Assembly (NCBI GenBank): GCA_050633585.1
Contig: JBOEGT010000082.1
Coordinates: 1 to 33,083, forward strand
Direction of reading: 5' to 3'
Length of the DNA stretch: 33,083 bases
DNA from: CALKZN01 sp050633585
Lineage (GTDB): Bacteria > Pseudomonadota > Gammaproteobacteria > Arenicellales > Arenicellaceae
The notes beneath the pieces were generated by a model. That model was not told where the DNA came from. It searched no databases and saw only the letters and a list, made by a program, of their open reading frames with translations. Shown one piece after another: positions 1-7,927 of this stretch. Position 1 is the first letter of the stretch. Every line of letters starts with the position of its first letter. The position numbers and the translations under genes were made by a program.

Positions 1-239
1 AGAGAGAGAAAAAAAAGTTTGGGTTTTGGAAAAAAAGATTTAAACATAAGGTTATTATTTTAATAATGTTTGAGAAATTAAAATGTGAATGGAAAGTCTA
101 GGTAATTATGCTAATTAGTCAAATCCGTTCAGATCTATTGAAGGCAATCCTTTGTTAGTGTTTATTTAATCGTTGATTTTTAAAAAATGTAGCTAATAAT
201 CATACAGACTTTATAATAGACCTTTATTAGAAAGGAAAC

Positions 240-275
240 ATGACAAACGTGTCAGGAACCTTCGAAAAGACTTAA
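240..275 (+). promoter_or_regulatory. possible fabV leader: short ORF with inverted repeat
   Basis: The fabV upstream region holds a TATAAT-like -10 at 212-217 with no convincing -35. A Shine-Dalgarno-like AAAGGAA at 231-237 precedes an 11-codon ORF starting at ATG 240 (MTNVSGTFEKT, stop 273-275). The ORF begins inside an inverted repeat TGACA-AACG-TGTCA at 241-254. The fabV start at 305 has no obvious ribosome-binding site of its own. The repeat could be a repressor operator or the ORF a leader peptide; both are inference. The rest of 1-304 is AT-rich with no other gene that I can see. Confidence 0.3.
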
Positions 276-304
276 ACACTAACTCACCAGAAAATAGTAA
301 TACT

Positions 305-1510
305 ATGATTATCAAACCTAAAGTTCGTGGATTTATTTGTACCAATGCACACCCAGTAGGCTGTGCAAAAAATGTTGAAGAGCAAATTGAATTTATTAAA
401 TCGCAAGATTTTACAAAAGAGAATGGCGTACCAAAGAACGTTTTGGTGGTTGGGTCTTCTACAGGTTACGGTTTGGCATCTAGAATTACTGCTGCCTTTG
501 GTTATGGCGCGAAAACCTTAGGTGTGTTCTTTGAAAAACCGCCGACGGAAAAACGCACGGCATCCGCTGGATATTACAATGCAGCCGCTTTTGATGCGCA
601 AGCTCAAGCCTATGGCCTGTATTCAGAGAGCTTTAATGGCGATGCTTTTTCGAATGAATGCAAAGAACAGGTCATTGATAAAATTAAAGCCGATTTAGGG
701 AAAGTAGATCTAGTTATTTATAGCCTTGCGTCTCCTCGACGTACAGATCCAGTGAGTGGCGAAACCTTTAATTCAACATTAAAGCCGATAGGTAAATCCT
801 ATACGGCTAAAAATTTGAACACAGATAGTTTGAAAATTTCAGATATCACCATCGAAGCCGCAAATGACGAAGAAATTGCGAACACAATTAAAGTGATGGG
901 TGGTGAAGATTGGGAGCTTTGGATTGATGCGCTCAATGATGCAGGCGTATTAGCGGATGGCTGTAAAACGGCTGCTTATACCTATATTGGCGATCAATTG
1001 ACCAAGCCGATTTATGGTGATGCGACGATTGGTAAGGCAAAAGAACATTTAGATGTGACGGCCGCGTCATTAACAGAAAAACTCAGTGGTCTTAATGGTG
1101 AGGCGCGTGTATCTGTCTTGAAAGCCGTTGTGACTCAAGCGAGTTCTGCGATTCCGGTGATGCCTTTATATCTTTCTATTCTATTTAAAGAAATGAAAGA
1201 AGAAGGAACGCATGAAGGCTGTATTGAGCAGCTTGCGCGTTTATATGATGAGTGCCTATATTCAAGACGGCCACGGCTTGATGAGGAAGGGCGTTTTCGT
1301 GTAGATGAGCTTGAGCTGCGTCGTGAATTACAAGAAAAAGTTGAAGCTGTATGGCCTCAAGTGACGGAAGAAAATTTAAATGAGCTTACCGATTTCAAAG
1401 GATATCAGAGTGAATTTTTACGCTTATTTGGTTTTGGGGTCGATGGAGTTGACTATGAAGAAGATGTCGATCCATTGCTTGAAACTGAATTTTTTGACGT
1501 GAAAGTGTAA
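305..1510 (+). CDS. fabV: FabV enoyl-[acyl-carrier-protein] reductase (NADH)
   Basis: This is the FabV-type trans-2-enoyl-ACP/CoA reductase, which catalyses the last step of each fatty-acid elongation cycle in the cytoplasm. It is an alternative to FabI and is known for low sensitivity to triclosan. The 401-residue length matches the family. The N-terminus MIIKPKVRGFICTNAHPVGC is the family signature. The nucleotide-binding glycine motif GSSTGYG lies at residues 50-56. The catalytic Tyr-x8-Lys pair is Y237/K246, within the IYGDATIGKAK segment. The C-terminal motifs LTDFKGYQSEFLRLFGF and GVDGVDY also fit. The gene appears monocistronic, ending in the hairpin at 1604-1638. Identification is by family recognition and is secure. 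Confidence 0.97.
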   Translation: MIIKPKVRGFICTNAHPVGCAKNVEEQIEFIKSQDFTKENGVPKNVLVVGSSTGYGLASRITAAFGYGAKTLGVFFEKPPTEKRTASAGYYNAAAFDAQAQAYGLYSESFNGDAFSNECKEQVIDKIKADLGKVDLVIYSLASPRRTDPVSGETFNSTLKPIGKSYTAKNLNTDSLKISDITIEAANDEEIANTIKVMGGEDWELWIDALNDAGVLADGCKTAAYTYIGDQLTKPIYGDATIGKAKEHLDVTAASLTEKLSGLNGEARVSVLKAVVTQASSAIPVMPLYLSILFKEMKEEGTHEGCIEQLARLYDECLYSRRPRLDEEGRFRVDELELRRELQEKVEAVWPQVTEENLNELTDFKGYQSEFLRLFGFGVDGVDYEEDVDPLLETEFFDVKV

Positions 1511-1603
1511 CCATTTATACCTATTGCTATTTATTCCTTTAGTTATGCTAAGAGAGTGGTGCTGATCATGCTCTTAACGAGTTTACGCGGTAGATTAATA
1601 TAT

Positions 1604-1639
1604 AAAATGAGAGTGATGAGTTTCATTGCTCTCATTTTT
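1604..1639 (+). terminator. long hairpin with U-tract, fabV terminator overlapping the rsmJ start
   Basis: The arm at 1604-1619 pairs with 1623-1638 over 16 positions: 14 Watson-Crick pairs plus two G-U wobbles in RNA, around a GTT loop at 1620-1622. The outer AAAA/TTTT pairs and the final T residues resemble an intrinsic terminator for fabV. The 3' arm contains the TTG at 1626 that best fits the rsmJ start, so the hairpin would also hide that start codon. Confidence 0.6.
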
Positions 1640-2498
1640 AGTTCTTGATGCGAAGTCTATGAATGTTGCTATCGATCAAATCGTAAGAGATTGGTTTGAT
1701 GTTCCCGATGCGATTGAGCCGTTTTATTTTGAGGGCTCTGAATTACAGCAACAGTTAGATAGTGGCAATTTTGATTATGTAGTTGCCGGTGAAGCACGTG
1801 ATGTTAAACAGTTGGCTGTATTTGACTCTGGAGAATGTATTCCAGCGTTGATTTTATTTGAACGGGTACAAGATAGTAAAAAGAATCGATACTTACGTCA
1901 CAATATCGACGTAAGTGGTTTTGTTAAACAACAAGGAAACTCTTTCCCTGCATCAAAAAAAACGTTGTTCTCTCAGGCAATTGGCAGAAAAACTGAAAAA
2001 GTTATGGATGTCACTGGCGGCTGGTTGGGTGATAGTTTATTGATGTGCTCACAGAATTACACAACCTATGTTTTAGAGCGTCACTGGTTAATGCAGGGCT
2101 TCATTCAGCATGCTTGTGAGAGTCTTTCTGACACATTGTGGGCAAAGAAAAATAGCGTGCCTGTTCCTAGGTTATATAAGGGTAATGCAATTGATTTTTT
2201 AAATTCAGAAGCGCTGAACGATGTTGCGCTTATTGACTGTATTTATGTTGATCCAATGTTTCCTCCCAAAGTCAAAAAGTCCGCGGCGGTGAGGAAGTCT
2301 ATGAAAGTATTGCATGAGCTAGTAGGGCAAGATACTGATGCAGAGGATTTATTTGTTGCTGCTTATTCTAGCGACGTGCGTAGGATTGTAGTGAAAAGGC
2401 CCGACTACGCTCAACCTTTAGGATTAAACCCTCTAAACGTTAAGCCCACAGAAACCTTGGCTGGAAAGTTGGTGCGTTATGATATTTACATTCGGTAA
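1626..2498 (+). CDS. rsmJ: RsmJ-like 16S rRNA (guanine-N2) methyltransferase
   Basis: RsmJ methylates G1516 of 16S rRNA using S-adenosylmethionine. The SAM-binding segment VMDVTGGWLGDSLLM lies near residues 126-140. The family motif YVDPMFPPKVKKSAAVRK is near residues 208-225, and the C-terminal VVKRPDYAQPL matches the enterobacterial protein closely. At 290 residues it is longer than the E. coli protein (about 250), with the extra length mainly before the SAM fold. The start is uncertain. TTG 1626 retains a first strand (FLVLDAK) resembling the start of known RsmJ proteins, whereas the first in-frame ATG is 1659 (residue 12). A stop codon at 1617-1619 rules out a longer form. The TTG lies inside the terminator-like hairpin. 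Confidence 0.88.
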   Translation: MLSFLVLDAKSMNVAIDQIVRDWFDVPDAIEPFYFEGSELQQQLDSGNFDYVVAGEARDVKQLAVFDSGECIPALILFERVQDSKKNRYLRHNIDVSGFVKQQGNSFPASKKTLFSQAIGRKTEKVMDVTGGWLGDSLLMCSQNYTTYVLERHWLMQGFIQHACESLSDTLWAKKNSVPVPRLYKGNAIDFLNSEALNDVALIDCIYVDPMFPPKVKKSAAVRKSMKVLHELVGQDTDAEDLFVAAYSSDVRRIVVKRPDYAQPLGLNPLNVKPTETLAGKLVRYDIYIR

Positions 2499-2553
2499 AA
2501 TAAAGTACTCTATAGACGCTATTATAAGGCCCTTGAAAAAACGTGAATAAAAA

Positions 2554-3249
2554 ATGGCGATTCCTAAATTTTTTCATAACACCGACCGTTTCGTAGAAGG
2601 TGAATCTGTTCTTCTCAGTGATGAAGAAGCACGCCATGCCGCTCTGTCTAGGCGTCTACAAGTCAATGATGCTGTAATATTATTGGACGGGATTGGTAAC
2701 AAAGCGATTGGGAAATTCACTGAATTAAATAAGCGTGTTGCTAAAATTACTATTGAGCAAATAGAGCATGCTCAAATGAGCGAAACTGACATTGTTGTTG
2801 CAAGTGCACTCCCTAAAGGTGATCGTCAAAAAATCATGCTAGACATGTTAACGCAGTTGGGCGTCACAACATTCATTCCATTGAACTGTGAGTTCTCCGC
2901 GACAAAAGCGTCAGAGAAGAATGTTCAAAAATGGCACCGTATAGTCGTTGAGGCCTGCAAGCAATCGGGGAATCCTTATTTAATGAATATTCAATCGCCT
3001 AAGGCGATTTCCGAACTGATTCATTCTCAGTTTTGGTCTGGGCGTTCAGTTTTTCTGGCAGATCAACATGCAAAAAAACAAAACCAGCATGGCCAACAAA
3101 AGATACTAGTAGTGATTGGTCCCGAAGGGGGATTCTCTGATCAAGAGTCAACGCAGCTAAGAAATGCTGGTGCAAAAGGATTAAACCTTGGTGCTCACAT
3201 CCTTCGAACAGAAACGGCGGCAGTATCAGCTGCCGCAAAATTTGTTTGA
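2554..3249 (+). CDS. rsmE: RsmE 16S rRNA (uracil1498-N3)-methyltransferase
   Basis: This SPOUT-superfamily enzyme methylates N3 of U1498 in the 16S rRNA decoding region. It has an N-terminal PUA-like segment (HAALSRRLQVNDAVILLDG, near residues 28-46). The SPOUT catalytic part shows ALPKGDRQKIML, EACKQSGNP, VIGPEGGFSDQE and the knot motif ILRTETAAVSAAAKF. It is 231 residues long against about 243 in E. coli, and the last helix is shortened, ending immediately after the LRTETA helix. It follows rsmJ by 55 bases on the same strand, so the two rRNA methyltransferases may be cotranscribed. gshB, a common neighbour in other gammaproteobacteria, is not here. Confidence 0.95.
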   Translation: MAIPKFFHNTDRFVEGESVLLSDEEARHAALSRRLQVNDAVILLDGIGNKAIGKFTELNKRVAKITIEQIEHAQMSETDIVVASALPKGDRQKIMLDMLTQLGVTTFIPLNCEFSATKASEKNVQKWHRIVVEACKQSGNPYLMNIQSPKAISELIHSQFWSGRSVFLADQHAKKQNQHGQQKILVVIGPEGGFSDQESTQLRNAGAKGLNLGAHILRTETAAVSAAAKFV

Positions 3250-3364
3250 TGCTCTGCTCGTTCATTGGCATCTTAATTTATTATAATTAACGTGCCATTA
3301 AATCAGTAGTGATCAGGTCTAGTATAGAAGTTATAATAAACACGTTAAAAAATTGAATTTTTTT

Positions 3365-3889
3365 ATGAAAACATACATAGACGCTAACATTGGAGCGCTG
3401 AAATCTTTGAAGGAAGTAATCGCTTCTTGTGATGATCCAGCGTATTTAATGGTGAGTAAGCCAGCTTTTCAATCGTCACTTGGTCAGCATGCGCGCCATA
3501 TTGTTGAACACTATCAATGCTTCTTGAAGCAAATGAGCGAGGGTAAAGCGCTAAACTATGATTTGCGTTGTAGAGATCCGCGCTTAGACAATGAACGTGA
3601 AACGTGTATCTCCGAAATTGATAGCCTCATTATCGCGTTAAACAAACTTCAAACGTTGGATGTTGACGTGCAACTATCTGACGATTATAGCCAGTATGAA
3701 GCGCGCTCCTCGCTATGTCGTGAACTCATGTTCTTGGTGAGTCATACTGAGCATCATAATGCCATGATAGCGGCGATGAAACGTATATCGGGAGATTGTG
3801 TTGATGAATCATTTGGTGTCGCAAATGCAACACTCAATCACATTGAGCGCCTTAAAACTGCTGCAAATAAAGCAGTGAATGAGTCTTAG
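3365..3889 (+). CDS. DinB-superfamily four-helix metal-binding protein
   Basis: The protein has about 174 residues from ATG 3365; an in-frame TTG at 3353 would add four. It looks like the DinB/YfiT fold, a four-helix bundle holding a metal with histidines. The likely ligands, numbered from ATG 3365, are in GQHARHIVEH (H42, H45, H49) and in the HTEHH cluster (H127, H130, H131). Members act as thiol transferases, hydrolases or stress proteins, and nothing here chooses among these. No signal peptide is visible. It stops three bases before the NRDE gene, so the two are probably translationally coupled and act in one process. The ribosome-binding site is poor. Confidence 0.7.
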   Translation: MKTYIDANIGALKSLKEVIASCDDPAYLMVSKPAFQSSLGQHARHIVEHYQCFLKQMSEGKALNYDLRCRDPRLDNERETCISEIDSLIIALNKLQTLDVDVQLSDDYSQYEARSSLCRELMFLVSHTEHHNAMIAAMKRISGDCVDESFGVANATLNHIERLKTAANKAVNES

Positions 3890-3892
3890 TAT

Positions 3893-4633
3893 ATGTGTAC
3901 AGTCAGTTGGTTTACAACGCCGTCAGGTTATGAGTTGTTCTTTAATCGTGATGAAAGTCGTCAACGTGTAGAAGCATTGCCACCTGAGGTTTTCACCGAT
4001 AAATCCTGTGAGTTTTTATCTCCTACCGATGCGCAAGGAGGTGGATCATGGATTGCTGTGAATCAGTTTGGCATCACTGTTTGCTTGTTAAACCTCTATA
4101 CGGAGGCTGACTTAGTGGAGTCAGATCATTTTGTTAGCCGTGGTAAAGTCATTCGTGATATTGCTGATGTTGAATCACTGGCAGAAGTGCGTGAACGTGT
4201 CTCATCATTTGATTTAACACAATTTCGCACATTTCGAGTGTTTGCAATTGATACGGCTGGAAAAAATATTCTATTAATATGGAATGGCATGGAGTTGTTA
4301 ATTGAATACGATACAAGATCACCTAAATCTTCGTCTTCGGTGGATACTGAAGCCGTGAGAGATGGACGAAAAGCGATGTTTCATGAAGCGGGCTTAGAAA
4401 CATCTACTGACCGAGAAGCGTTTTTTGCTTTTCATCGTAGTCATGAGCCTAATACGAATTATTCCGTTTGTGTTCATCGTGAAAACACGAAAACAGTGAG
4501 CATGAGTCATATCGTTGTGGATCATCATCATTCAGTATTCGATTATTTTGCAGGTTCTCCATGCCAGTGCACGGTGCCAATATCAAAAAAAATAGTCCGT
4601 TCGACTATTAACTGCCAGTCTGATGTGGCCTAA
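3893..4633 (+). CDS. NRDE (TANGO2) family protein
   Basis: The N-terminus MCTVSWFTTPSGYELFFNRD is typical of the NRDE/TANGO2 family. It has Cys at position 2, which becomes N-terminal after methionine removal and suggests an Ntn-hydrolase-like fold, followed by the NRDES motif. A second conserved patch, GGSWIAVNQFGITVCLLN, lies near residues 50-67. The 246-residue length is normal. The biochemical role of the family is not settled; eukaryotic TANGO2 affects lipid and haem handling. The gene begins three bases after the DinB-fold gene. The long gap that follows suggests it ends its transcription unit. Confidence 0.8.
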   Translation: MCTVSWFTTPSGYELFFNRDESRQRVEALPPEVFTDKSCEFLSPTDAQGGGSWIAVNQFGITVCLLNLYTEADLVESDHFVSRGKVIRDIADVESLAEVRERVSSFDLTQFRTFRVFAIDTAGKNILLIWNGMELLIEYDTRSPKSSSSVDTEAVRDGRKAMFHEAGLETSTDREAFFAFHRSHEPNTNYSVCVHRENTKTVSMSHIVVDHHHSVFDYFAGSPCQCTVPISKKIVRSTINCQSDVA

Positions 4634-4774
4634 AAGCGTTGATAGTGACGTGTTGATTTTTCAAGCAAAGGATGGAGTGATTCCGTTTTTTTAATGCGTT
4701 ATTATTCGTTAAAGAACTCTTCAATCAAGCGCTAAGCCTGATAAATTTTTGATTCAGGTTCCTGTGAAAAAAAT

Positions 4775-5590
4775 ATGGCAATAAAACCTAAAGTTTTTAA
4801 AAAACTGACTGAAACTCTCGCCAATAAGGTGATTGCAGGCCACTATGAAGTTGCTTTCGCGCGTTCTAAAGCTGAAATAGAGCAATCTCAGGCATTGCGT
4901 TATCGCGTTCTTTTCAAAGAGGGGAAGGGTAAAATAAGCGATGAGATGCACCGCTTGAAGCGTGAAATTGATCAATGGGATGACTATGCTTATCACGTGA
5001 TTGTCACGGACACAAAAAAGGACATGATTGTTGGTTCTTTACGCTTGGTCAGCACTAAAAAATTACCCCGCAACAGTAAGTCATATACGGAACAATATTT
5101 TGATCTAAGTCGTATACGACAACATTACGATAATCCATTAGAGCTCAGCAGAGCGTGCGTTTCAGCGGGGAAGCGCGATGGTATTGTGTTGTTATTGATT
5201 TGGAAATTTGCCATGCAATTTATTAATGACAGTGGCTTTGATGTGATGTTTGGCTGTGCTAGTTTTTCTTCCACAGATTACCAAAAACATGCGCCGATCT
5301 TGCATTATTTGAATCAAAATAATTTGTCTGATCCAGAATTGATGCCTGAGCCTATTGTAGATTCTCATATCAAAGTAAATGACATTCATTTCGATGAAAA
5401 TAGTGAAGAAAATCAACAACGTTTTGGCAAACGTCTAAAGGTTCCAACGCTGTTACGCGGCTACTTGAAACTAGGTGCGAAAGTCAGTGATGCGGCTATT
5501 ATTGATCCGGAATTTAATACGACATTTTTATGTATTTATGTAGATGCTGATAATATGCGCTCCATTGACCACGCCTTGGTGAAAAAGTAA
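4775..5590 (+). CDS. olsB: OlsB-like L-ornithine N-alpha-acyltransferase (GNAT)
   Basis: OlsB uses 3-hydroxyacyl-ACP to acylate ornithine and form lyso-ornithine lipid, a phosphorus-free membrane lipid precursor. The 271 residues show the COG3176 pattern: YEVAFARSKAEIEQSQALRY near residue 24, then RVLFKEGKGK, the acetyl-CoA-type fold with DMIVGSLRLVST, and the signature ELSRACVSAGKR near residues 126-137. Many such genes are labelled haemolysin-like. The adjacent olsA, 52 bases downstream, is the main reason to assign ornithine-lipid synthesis. An N-acyl-amino-acid synthase with a different amino-acid preference is the chief alternative. Confidence 0.82.
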   Translation: MAIKPKVFKKLTETLANKVIAGHYEVAFARSKAEIEQSQALRYRVLFKEGKGKISDEMHRLKREIDQWDDYAYHVIVTDTKKDMIVGSLRLVSTKKLPRNSKSYTEQYFDLSRIRQHYDNPLELSRACVSAGKRDGIVLLLIWKFAMQFINDSGFDVMFGCASFSSTDYQKHAPILHYLNQNNLSDPELMPEPIVDSHIKVNDIHFDENSEENQQRFGKRLKVPTLLRGYLKLGAKVSDAAIIDPEFNTTFLCIYVDADNMRSIDHALVKK

Positions 5591-5642
5591 TATCGCAGCT
5601 ACTCAGAAACTATTATAGCGTTTAGCTTTTTCCATTTATCCT

Positions 5643-6443
5643 ATGTCTTCATTAGCTCCGCGTTTTAACGCCATTAAAGCGTATATAGTGTTGTTGTTGT
5701 TAATTCTATGGACTCTTCTTTGTCTGTTGATTTATGGAATTGCAATCGTTATACCGCTTGTTCAGGCAAAAGGTGTTATTCCGTTTTATCACAGAGGTCT
5801 ATGTTTTTTTATGGGAGTGAAGGTTGAATGCATTGGAAAACCGACACAGCATATCCCCACGCTATTTATATCTAATCATGTGTCCTATTTAGATATACCA
5901 GTATTAGGTTCGTTAATGAATGGTTTTTTTGTCGCTAAGTCAGAAATTGCGCATTGGCCAGTGATTAATCGGCTCGCGAAGATTCAAAACACGATTTTCA
6001 TAGAACGTAGAGCGAGCAAAGCAAAGTCTCAGATTGCTATTTTACGAGAAACATTGAAACGTGGTAATTGTTTGATTCTCTTTCCAGAAGGGACGAGTAC
6101 AAATGGTGCCCAAGTGTTGCCGTTAAAAAGTAGCTTATTTGCGGCAGTTGAAACGGATGATGTGGATATTTTAATCCAGCCTGTTTCAGTCGTTTATAGT
6201 CAATATAAAGGTGAAGGTATGAACCAAGTGGTTCGAGATAACTTTGCTTGGTATGCTGATATGCCTTTTGGCCCTCATATTTTTAATATGCTAGGTCTTG
6301 GGAGGGTCACGGCAGTAGTGACTTTCAGTGAGCCTATTCGTTTGTCAGATTACTCTAATCGCAAGGCTTGTGCGTTAGCGGGTGGAAAAATCATGAGAGA
6401 AACATTTGACGATGCCTTCCATGCTTCTGGTAGCACTCGATGA
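5643..6443 (+). CDS. olsA: OlsA-like 1-acyl-sn-glycerol-3-phosphate / lyso-ornithine-lipid acyltransferase
   Basis: This is a PlsC-family inner-membrane acyltransferase of 266 residues. An N-terminal membrane helix (about residues 12-40) is followed by the four acyltransferase blocks: NHVSYLD (H-x4-D catalytic pair, near residues 78-84), FIERR near 119, FPEGTS near 148, and a QPVSVVY block near 179. Next to olsB the expected reaction is addition of the second acyl chain to lyso-ornithine lipid. A general phosphatidic-acid role (PlsC paralogue) is possible and cannot be excluded by sequence. Its TGA overlaps the ATG of the next gene by four bases. Confidence 0.85.
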   Translation: MSSLAPRFNAIKAYIVLLLLILWTLLCLLIYGIAIVIPLVQAKGVIPFYHRGLCFFMGVKVECIGKPTQHIPTLFISNHVSYLDIPVLGSLMNGFFVAKSEIAHWPVINRLAKIQNTIFIERRASKAKSQIAILRETLKRGNCLILFPEGTSTNGAQVLPLKSSLFAAVETDDVDILIQPVSVVYSQYKGEGMNQVVRDNFAWYADMPFGPHIFNMLGLGRVTAVVTFSEPIRLSDYSNRKACALAGGKIMRETFDDAFHASGSTR

Positions 6444-6850
6444 TCAGACGCATTGTTGATGCCTATAAAGGGGCTAAATCGCTAACACGAAGTTTAATTT
6501 CAGCGTTCACAGGCTTATTTTTTTATGGTGGGTGGGCTTACTTTGTTCATTATGATTATGGCTTTATAGTTGCCATTAAGGCATTTTGCACTCAAGGGTT
6601 GATTAGTTTTTCCATTACTCTAGTGCTCACACATTTTATGGAAGTCTTATTTCAACGTTTTGACTCACCGCGTTTAGGCTACTGGCTGACTGCAACCATC
6701 GCATCTCTTTTGGTCGTGTTTGTCTCATATACAACAAACGTTATAGTCGGCACACCCGAAGTGTTGATGACCATTTTACCTGGTTCACTTATTTCGGCGG
6801 TATACTCCTTCTCATATGCGCGATTATTGTCGCACTTATCCAATGAATAA
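6440..6850 (+). CDS. small four-helix membrane protein coupled to olsA
   Basis: I do not recognise the family. The 136 residues predict about four transmembrane helices: LISAFTGLFFYGGWAYF, the segment around AFCTQGLISFSITLVLTHF, LTATIASLLVVFVSYTTNVI and a last one near residues 112-130. The N-terminus is basic (MIRRIVDAYKGAKSLTR), implying a cytoplasmic N-terminus. The start codon lies inside the end of olsA (ATGA overlap), so translation is probably coupled. It may assist ornithine-lipid synthesis or transport, but that is inference from position only. Confidence 0.75.
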   Translation: MIRRIVDAYKGAKSLTRSLISAFTGLFFYGGWAYFVHYDYGFIVAIKAFCTQGLISFSITLVLTHFMEVLFQRFDSPRLGYWLTATIASLLVVFVSYTTNVIVGTPEVLMTILPGSLISAVYSFSYARLLSHLSNE

Positions 6851-6875
6851 CTAACACTATCCTTGACGGTGAATT

Positions 6876-7841
6876 ATGAAAATCGTTTTCCTTGATCGAG
6901 CATCTTTCCACAAGGATATTGTTGTGAATACGCCCAACTTTCAACACGAATGGGTGAATTTTGATAACACCATTAAGAGTGAAATAATTAGCCGGTGTGC
7001 TGATAGCCAAGTCATTGTGACAAATAAAGTGCCAGTTCAGCGCGATACGTTAGAAGCCTGTCCTCAAATTCAACACATTGCTGTGACGGCAACAGGTTAT
7101 AACATCATTGACTTAGACGCTTGTAAAGATCACGGTGTCACAGTTAGTAATATCCCAAGTTACGCAACTATCACGGTTCCAGAGCATGTTTTGAATGTTT
7201 CTTTGAGTTTATGCAGGCAACTCAATTTATATCGTCAGTTAGTGCAAGAGGGCAAGTGGCAATCATCGCCACGGTTTTGTCTGTTTGATAAACCATTGAA
7301 TGATTTGCATGGAAAAACATTTGGCGTAGTGGGTTTTGGTTCTTTAGGAGAGGCGACAGGGCGTTTAATGCATGCGATAGGGATGAATGTGATCTACACC
7401 TCGAGATCAAATAAACACTCTGATTTTGCTCAATATGTGTCGCTTGATGAATTGTTGCAAGAGTCTGATGTTGTCAGTTTGCACTGTGCGTTAACCATGG
7501 ATACTGAAAACTTAATTGACCAAAACGAACTCAAAGCAATGAAGCCGGGTGCTTTTTTAATTAATACCGCTCGTGGAGGAATCGCGAATGAGCAAGCTGT
7601 GGTTGATGCCATTGAAAATAATGACATTGCTGGCGTGGCATTTGATGTGTTGATTCAAGAGCCTCCGAGTCAAGGCTCATCACCTTTGTTGGATATTACG
7701 CATTACAACAATGTGATTCTTACACCGCATAATGCATGGAGTAGTCAGGAAGCCATGCAGGCGCTTTCAGATACGGTCATTAGCAATATTGAAGCGTTTC
7801 ATAGAGGCGATGCACAAAATTTGGTTTCATCGCTGAATTAA
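6876..7841 (+). CDS. D-2-hydroxyacid dehydrogenase (glycerate / hydroxypyruvate type)
   Basis: This is an NAD(P)-dependent D-isomer-specific 2-hydroxyacid dehydrogenase of 321 residues. The Rossmann motif VVGFGSLGEATG lies near residues 151-162. The catalytic triad is visible: Arg in NTARGG (near 237), Glu in the IQEPPS segment (near 266) and His in TPHNAW (near 288). The substrate-binding VTATGYNIIDL segment resembles glycerate/hydroxypyruvate reductases (HprA/GyaR), so hydroxypyruvate or glyoxylate is the likely substrate. It follows the olsA-linked membrane gene by 25 bases and could be read through, but there is no clear metabolic link. Confidence 0.88.
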   Translation: MKIVFLDRASFHKDIVVNTPNFQHEWVNFDNTIKSEIISRCADSQVIVTNKVPVQRDTLEACPQIQHIAVTATGYNIIDLDACKDHGVTVSNIPSYATITVPEHVLNVSLSLCRQLNLYRQLVQEGKWQSSPRFCLFDKPLNDLHGKTFGVVGFGSLGEATGRLMHAIGMNVIYTSRSNKHSDFAQYVSLDELLQESDVVSLHCALTMDTENLIDQNELKAMKPGAFLINTARGGIANEQAVVDAIENNDIAGVAFDVLIQEPPSQGSSPLLDITHYNNVILTPHNAWSSQEAMQALSDTVISNIEAFHRGDAQNLVSSLN

Positions 7842-7927
7842 GATTCAACGACATTAACAACATCAATTTGTATTAATGAATAAAACTTTTTACTGAATGT
7901 GAAGAGCATTAACACACGAAAAATTAA

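Noticed and set aside
4775..5590. PEP-CTERM/exosortase-linked acyltransferase
   Set aside because: The GNAT fold is related, but no exosortase or PEP-CTERM genes are present and the adjacent OlsA-type gene fits ornithine-lipid synthesis better.
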